DNA of 33,174 nt from Spirochaetaceae bacterium. GTDB taxonomy: Bacteria > Spirochaetota > Spirochaetia > DSM-2461. Below the pieces are notes generated by a model. That model worked only from the letters and a program-made list of their open reading frames with translations, was not told where the DNA came from and ran no database searches. The position numbers and the translations under genes were made by a program. Shown here piece after piece: positions 31,846-33,174 of this stretch (its first letter is position 1; each line of letters starts with the position of its first letter). The DNA lies in the NCBI GenBank assembly GCA_016744925.1, contig JADGDJ010000025.1:1-33174 (forward strand), in the 5' to 3' direction.

Positions 31846-32430
31846 CTAGATTATACCTTTGGTCGACATGGATGCCGTCCCTTTTTCACCTGTTTTACGA
31901 AATGCGTATTCCATAGCTATTCCCGATGCTTTAAACAACGATTCTGATATGTGGTGACTATTTTCTCCGTAGCGCACATTGAGGTGGAGATTGATTTTTG
32001 CTTCAGAAACCAATGCCTGAAAAAATTCTTTAAAAAGAAAATTTGCGAAAGATCCCGACATTTCCTGGGGGAAATTGACATTATATACTAAATACGGGCG
32101 GTTACAGACATCAATAATCACTTCACTCAAGGCATCATCCATGGGAATTATGGCACTTCCATAACGGTTGATGGCTCCTTTATCCTTAAAACTTTCCTTT
32201 AGAGATTGACCGAGTACGAGTCCTATATCCTCCACCAGATGATGTGCATCGACTTCTATATCTCCTGTCGCCCGGATCTCCAGATAGAACTTTCCGTGAA
32301 ACGCCATGGCGTACAGCATATGATCAAAAAAGGGTAGCCCGGTGGATATGCTGGGTTTTACTCTCTTTTCCAAATCCAGTTTGAGAGAAATATCGGTTTC
32401 TGCTGTTTTCCTGTTTATTTCGATAAGCAT
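31846..32430 (-). CDS. hisB: Imidazoleglycerol-phosphate dehydratase
   Basis: 194 residues, the monofunctional dehydratase form of HisB (no N-terminal histidinol-phosphatase domain). It dehydrates imidazole-glycerol phosphate in histidine synthesis. Signatures are TGLPFFDHML, DAHHLVEDIGLVLG, IPMDDAL, DVCNRPYLVYN and NSHHISESLFKA; the His-rich motifs bind the manganese pair. Its start lies 2 nt after the hisG stop, with AGAGGA in the hisG 3' end as SD, so hisG and hisB form one operon. A 77-nt AT-rich gap separates it from the next gene downstream. Confidence 0.96.
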   Translation of the reverse strand: MLIEINRKTAETDISLKLDLEKRVKPSISTGLPFFDHMLYAMAFHGKFYLEIRATGDIEVDAHHLVEDIGLVLGQSLKESFKDKGAINRYGSAIIPMDDALSEVIIDVCNRPYLVYNVNFPQEMSGSFANFLFKEFFQALVSEAKINLHLNVRYGENSHHISESLFKASGIAMEYAFRKTGEKGTASMSTKGII

Positions 32431-32432
32431 AT

Positions 32433-33050
32433 TCAGTCCTCTCTCAACAGATCTGCCAGTTTGTTAATAGCTTCATAGTGAAATTTATAATAGGCTCTAT
32501 TGGCAATCATGTTTACTTTTATATCGGTCAGAGTCCTTATAACTTCAAGGTTATTGGCTTTTAAGGTGCTACCTGTTTCTACAAGGTCAACGATATAAGG
32601 AGCCAGTCCCAGAACAGGTGCCAACTCAACGCTTCCGTTCAGTTTGATTATTTTAACAGGGATTCCCTGTTTGTGGAAATAGTCACGTGTGTAGTCTGTA
32701 AACGATGTGGCAATAGTCATATGATTTTCTTTGCTTTCGTTTTTATAACCTTTCATTGTGGCCATGCACAACTTTGTCCCGCCAAAGCTGAAGGGCAGAA
32801 CGTTGTAGAAACTGTATCCCGTTTCATAAACTACATCTTCTCCGCAAACTCCCAACCCGGCGATTCCATGAGCTACATAAGCGGGGAGGTCTGAGTTTTT
32901 TACTAGAAATATTTTAAGTAGACCCTTGTTGTCATAGGCGACAAGCTTCCTCTTTTCAAAGGCGAATTCGATCCCCTTCTTGTGAAAGTGTTCCTGTACC
33001 TGCTCAAATAATCTTCCTTTGGGCAGGGCTATTGTAAGTGGTTTATCCAT
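32433..33050 (-). CDS. hisG: ATP phosphoribosyltransferase, short form (HisG-S)
   Basis: 205 residues. HisG joins ATP and PRPP in the first step of histidine synthesis. Conserved blocks are LTIALPKGRLFEQV, the GIAGLGVCGEDVVYETG stretch, VELAPVLGLAPYIVDLVETGSTLKANNLEVI and ANRAYYKF. The protein stops before the C-terminal regulatory (ACT-like) domain of long HisG, so it belongs to the short class that normally needs HisZ for activity and feedback control. No hisZ is seen in this window. Start ATG 33050 has AAAGGAG about 10 nt upstream. First gene of the hisG-hisB unit. Confidence 0.95.
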   Translation of the reverse strand: MDKPLTIALPKGRLFEQVQEHFHKKGIEFAFEKRKLVAYDNKGLLKIFLVKNSDLPAYVAHGIAGLGVCGEDVVYETGYSFYNVLPFSFGGTKLCMATMKGYKNESKENHMTIATSFTDYTRDYFHKQGIPVKIIKLNGSVELAPVLGLAPYIVDLVETGSTLKANNLEVIRTLTDIKVNMIANRAYYKFHYEAINKLADLLRED

Positions 33051-33160
33051 CTAAATTTAACTCCTTTATTTCAGTCTCTCTTTCAAAGGAATCCCTCTGA
33101 AACAAGCTTTGCGTATACTTCCTGCCTACACTTCGCTTAAAGAACAAAAGTCCTTCCCTC

Positions 33161-33174
33161 TTTTTTTTTTTTTT
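33161..33174. other. Run of 14 T at the window edge
   Basis: The last 14 bases are all T. With no other feature in the 110 nt upstream of hisG, this most likely marks a contig or read-limited end rather than a biological element. Confidence 0.5.

Noticed and set aside
1-33174. Search for tRNA, rRNA, CRISPR arrays, insertion sequences and integrases
   Set aside because: No T-arm-like motifs in a cloverleaf setting, no regular direct repeats and no transposase-like proteins were seen by eye; a tRNAscan or repeat search was not possible.

Overview
The window looks like chromosomal backbone from a spirochaete, probably a free-living or anaerobic member of the Spirochaetaceae. Supporting features are an alanyl-tRNA synthetase that lacks the C-terminal C-Ala domain (the short form known from spirochaetes), a divergent FliG paralog (spirochaetes commonly carry two), a complete Rnf complex, a GH57-family protein, many TPR and secreted proteins of unknown function, and moderately AT-rich composition. 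No transposase, integrase, CRISPR array, tRNA or rRNA was seen. The taxonomic call is inference from gene content.

Layout. 1-2819: the 3' end of an unidentified gene, then two tandem paralogous outer-membrane proteins (one POTRA-like domain plus a beta-barrel) on the minus strand. 2895-4576: aroB and a cyclic-nucleotide-binding regulator, overlapping by 4 nt. 4630-8533 (minus): a DEAH-box helicase and hisS. 8672-12152 (plus): a pcnB-type poly(A) polymerase, a secreted beta-rich protein and an SDR/epimerase. 12163-15205 (minus): a secreted TPR protein with a ruined metallopeptidase fold, a P-loop/Asp23 fusion and an RluA-type pseudouridine synthase. 15296-21872 (plus): a polytopic membrane protein translationally coupled to rnfCDGEAB. 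21953-24930 (plus): a GH57 protein whose two catalytic residues appear lost, followed by an NlpC/P60-MORN protein. 25016-27138 (minus): a secreted FN3-like protein and an aldolase-like/VOC-like protein. 27212-30184 (plus): fliG paralog and alaS. 30251-33050 (minus): a TPR protein, a small conserved-looking protein, hisB and hisG. The window ends in a run of 14 T, probably a contig edge.

The strongest unexpected signal is in transcription and translation starts. At least eight genes have a sigma-70-like promoter whose -10 box ends only 6-8 nt before the start codon, with no Shine-Dalgarno sequence: the second outer-membrane paralog, aroB, the DEAH helicase, pcnB, the SDR gene, the RluA gene (GTG start), the Rnf-linked membrane gene (TTG start) and alaS. 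A ninth, the FN3-like gene, has a perfect TATAAT 7 nt before ATG. These mRNAs are predicted to be leaderless. Internal operon genes and some first genes (hisS, fliG, hisG, the 12163-13287 gene, the 30251-31396 TPR gene) keep clear SD sequences, so the cell appears to use two initiation modes in a gene-specific way.

The second theme is family members that have lost catalytic or contact residues while keeping their fold: the GH57 protein, the peptidase-MA-like TPR protein, the KDPG-aldolase-like protein and the FliG paralog. These look like structural or regulatory offshoots rather than enzymes.
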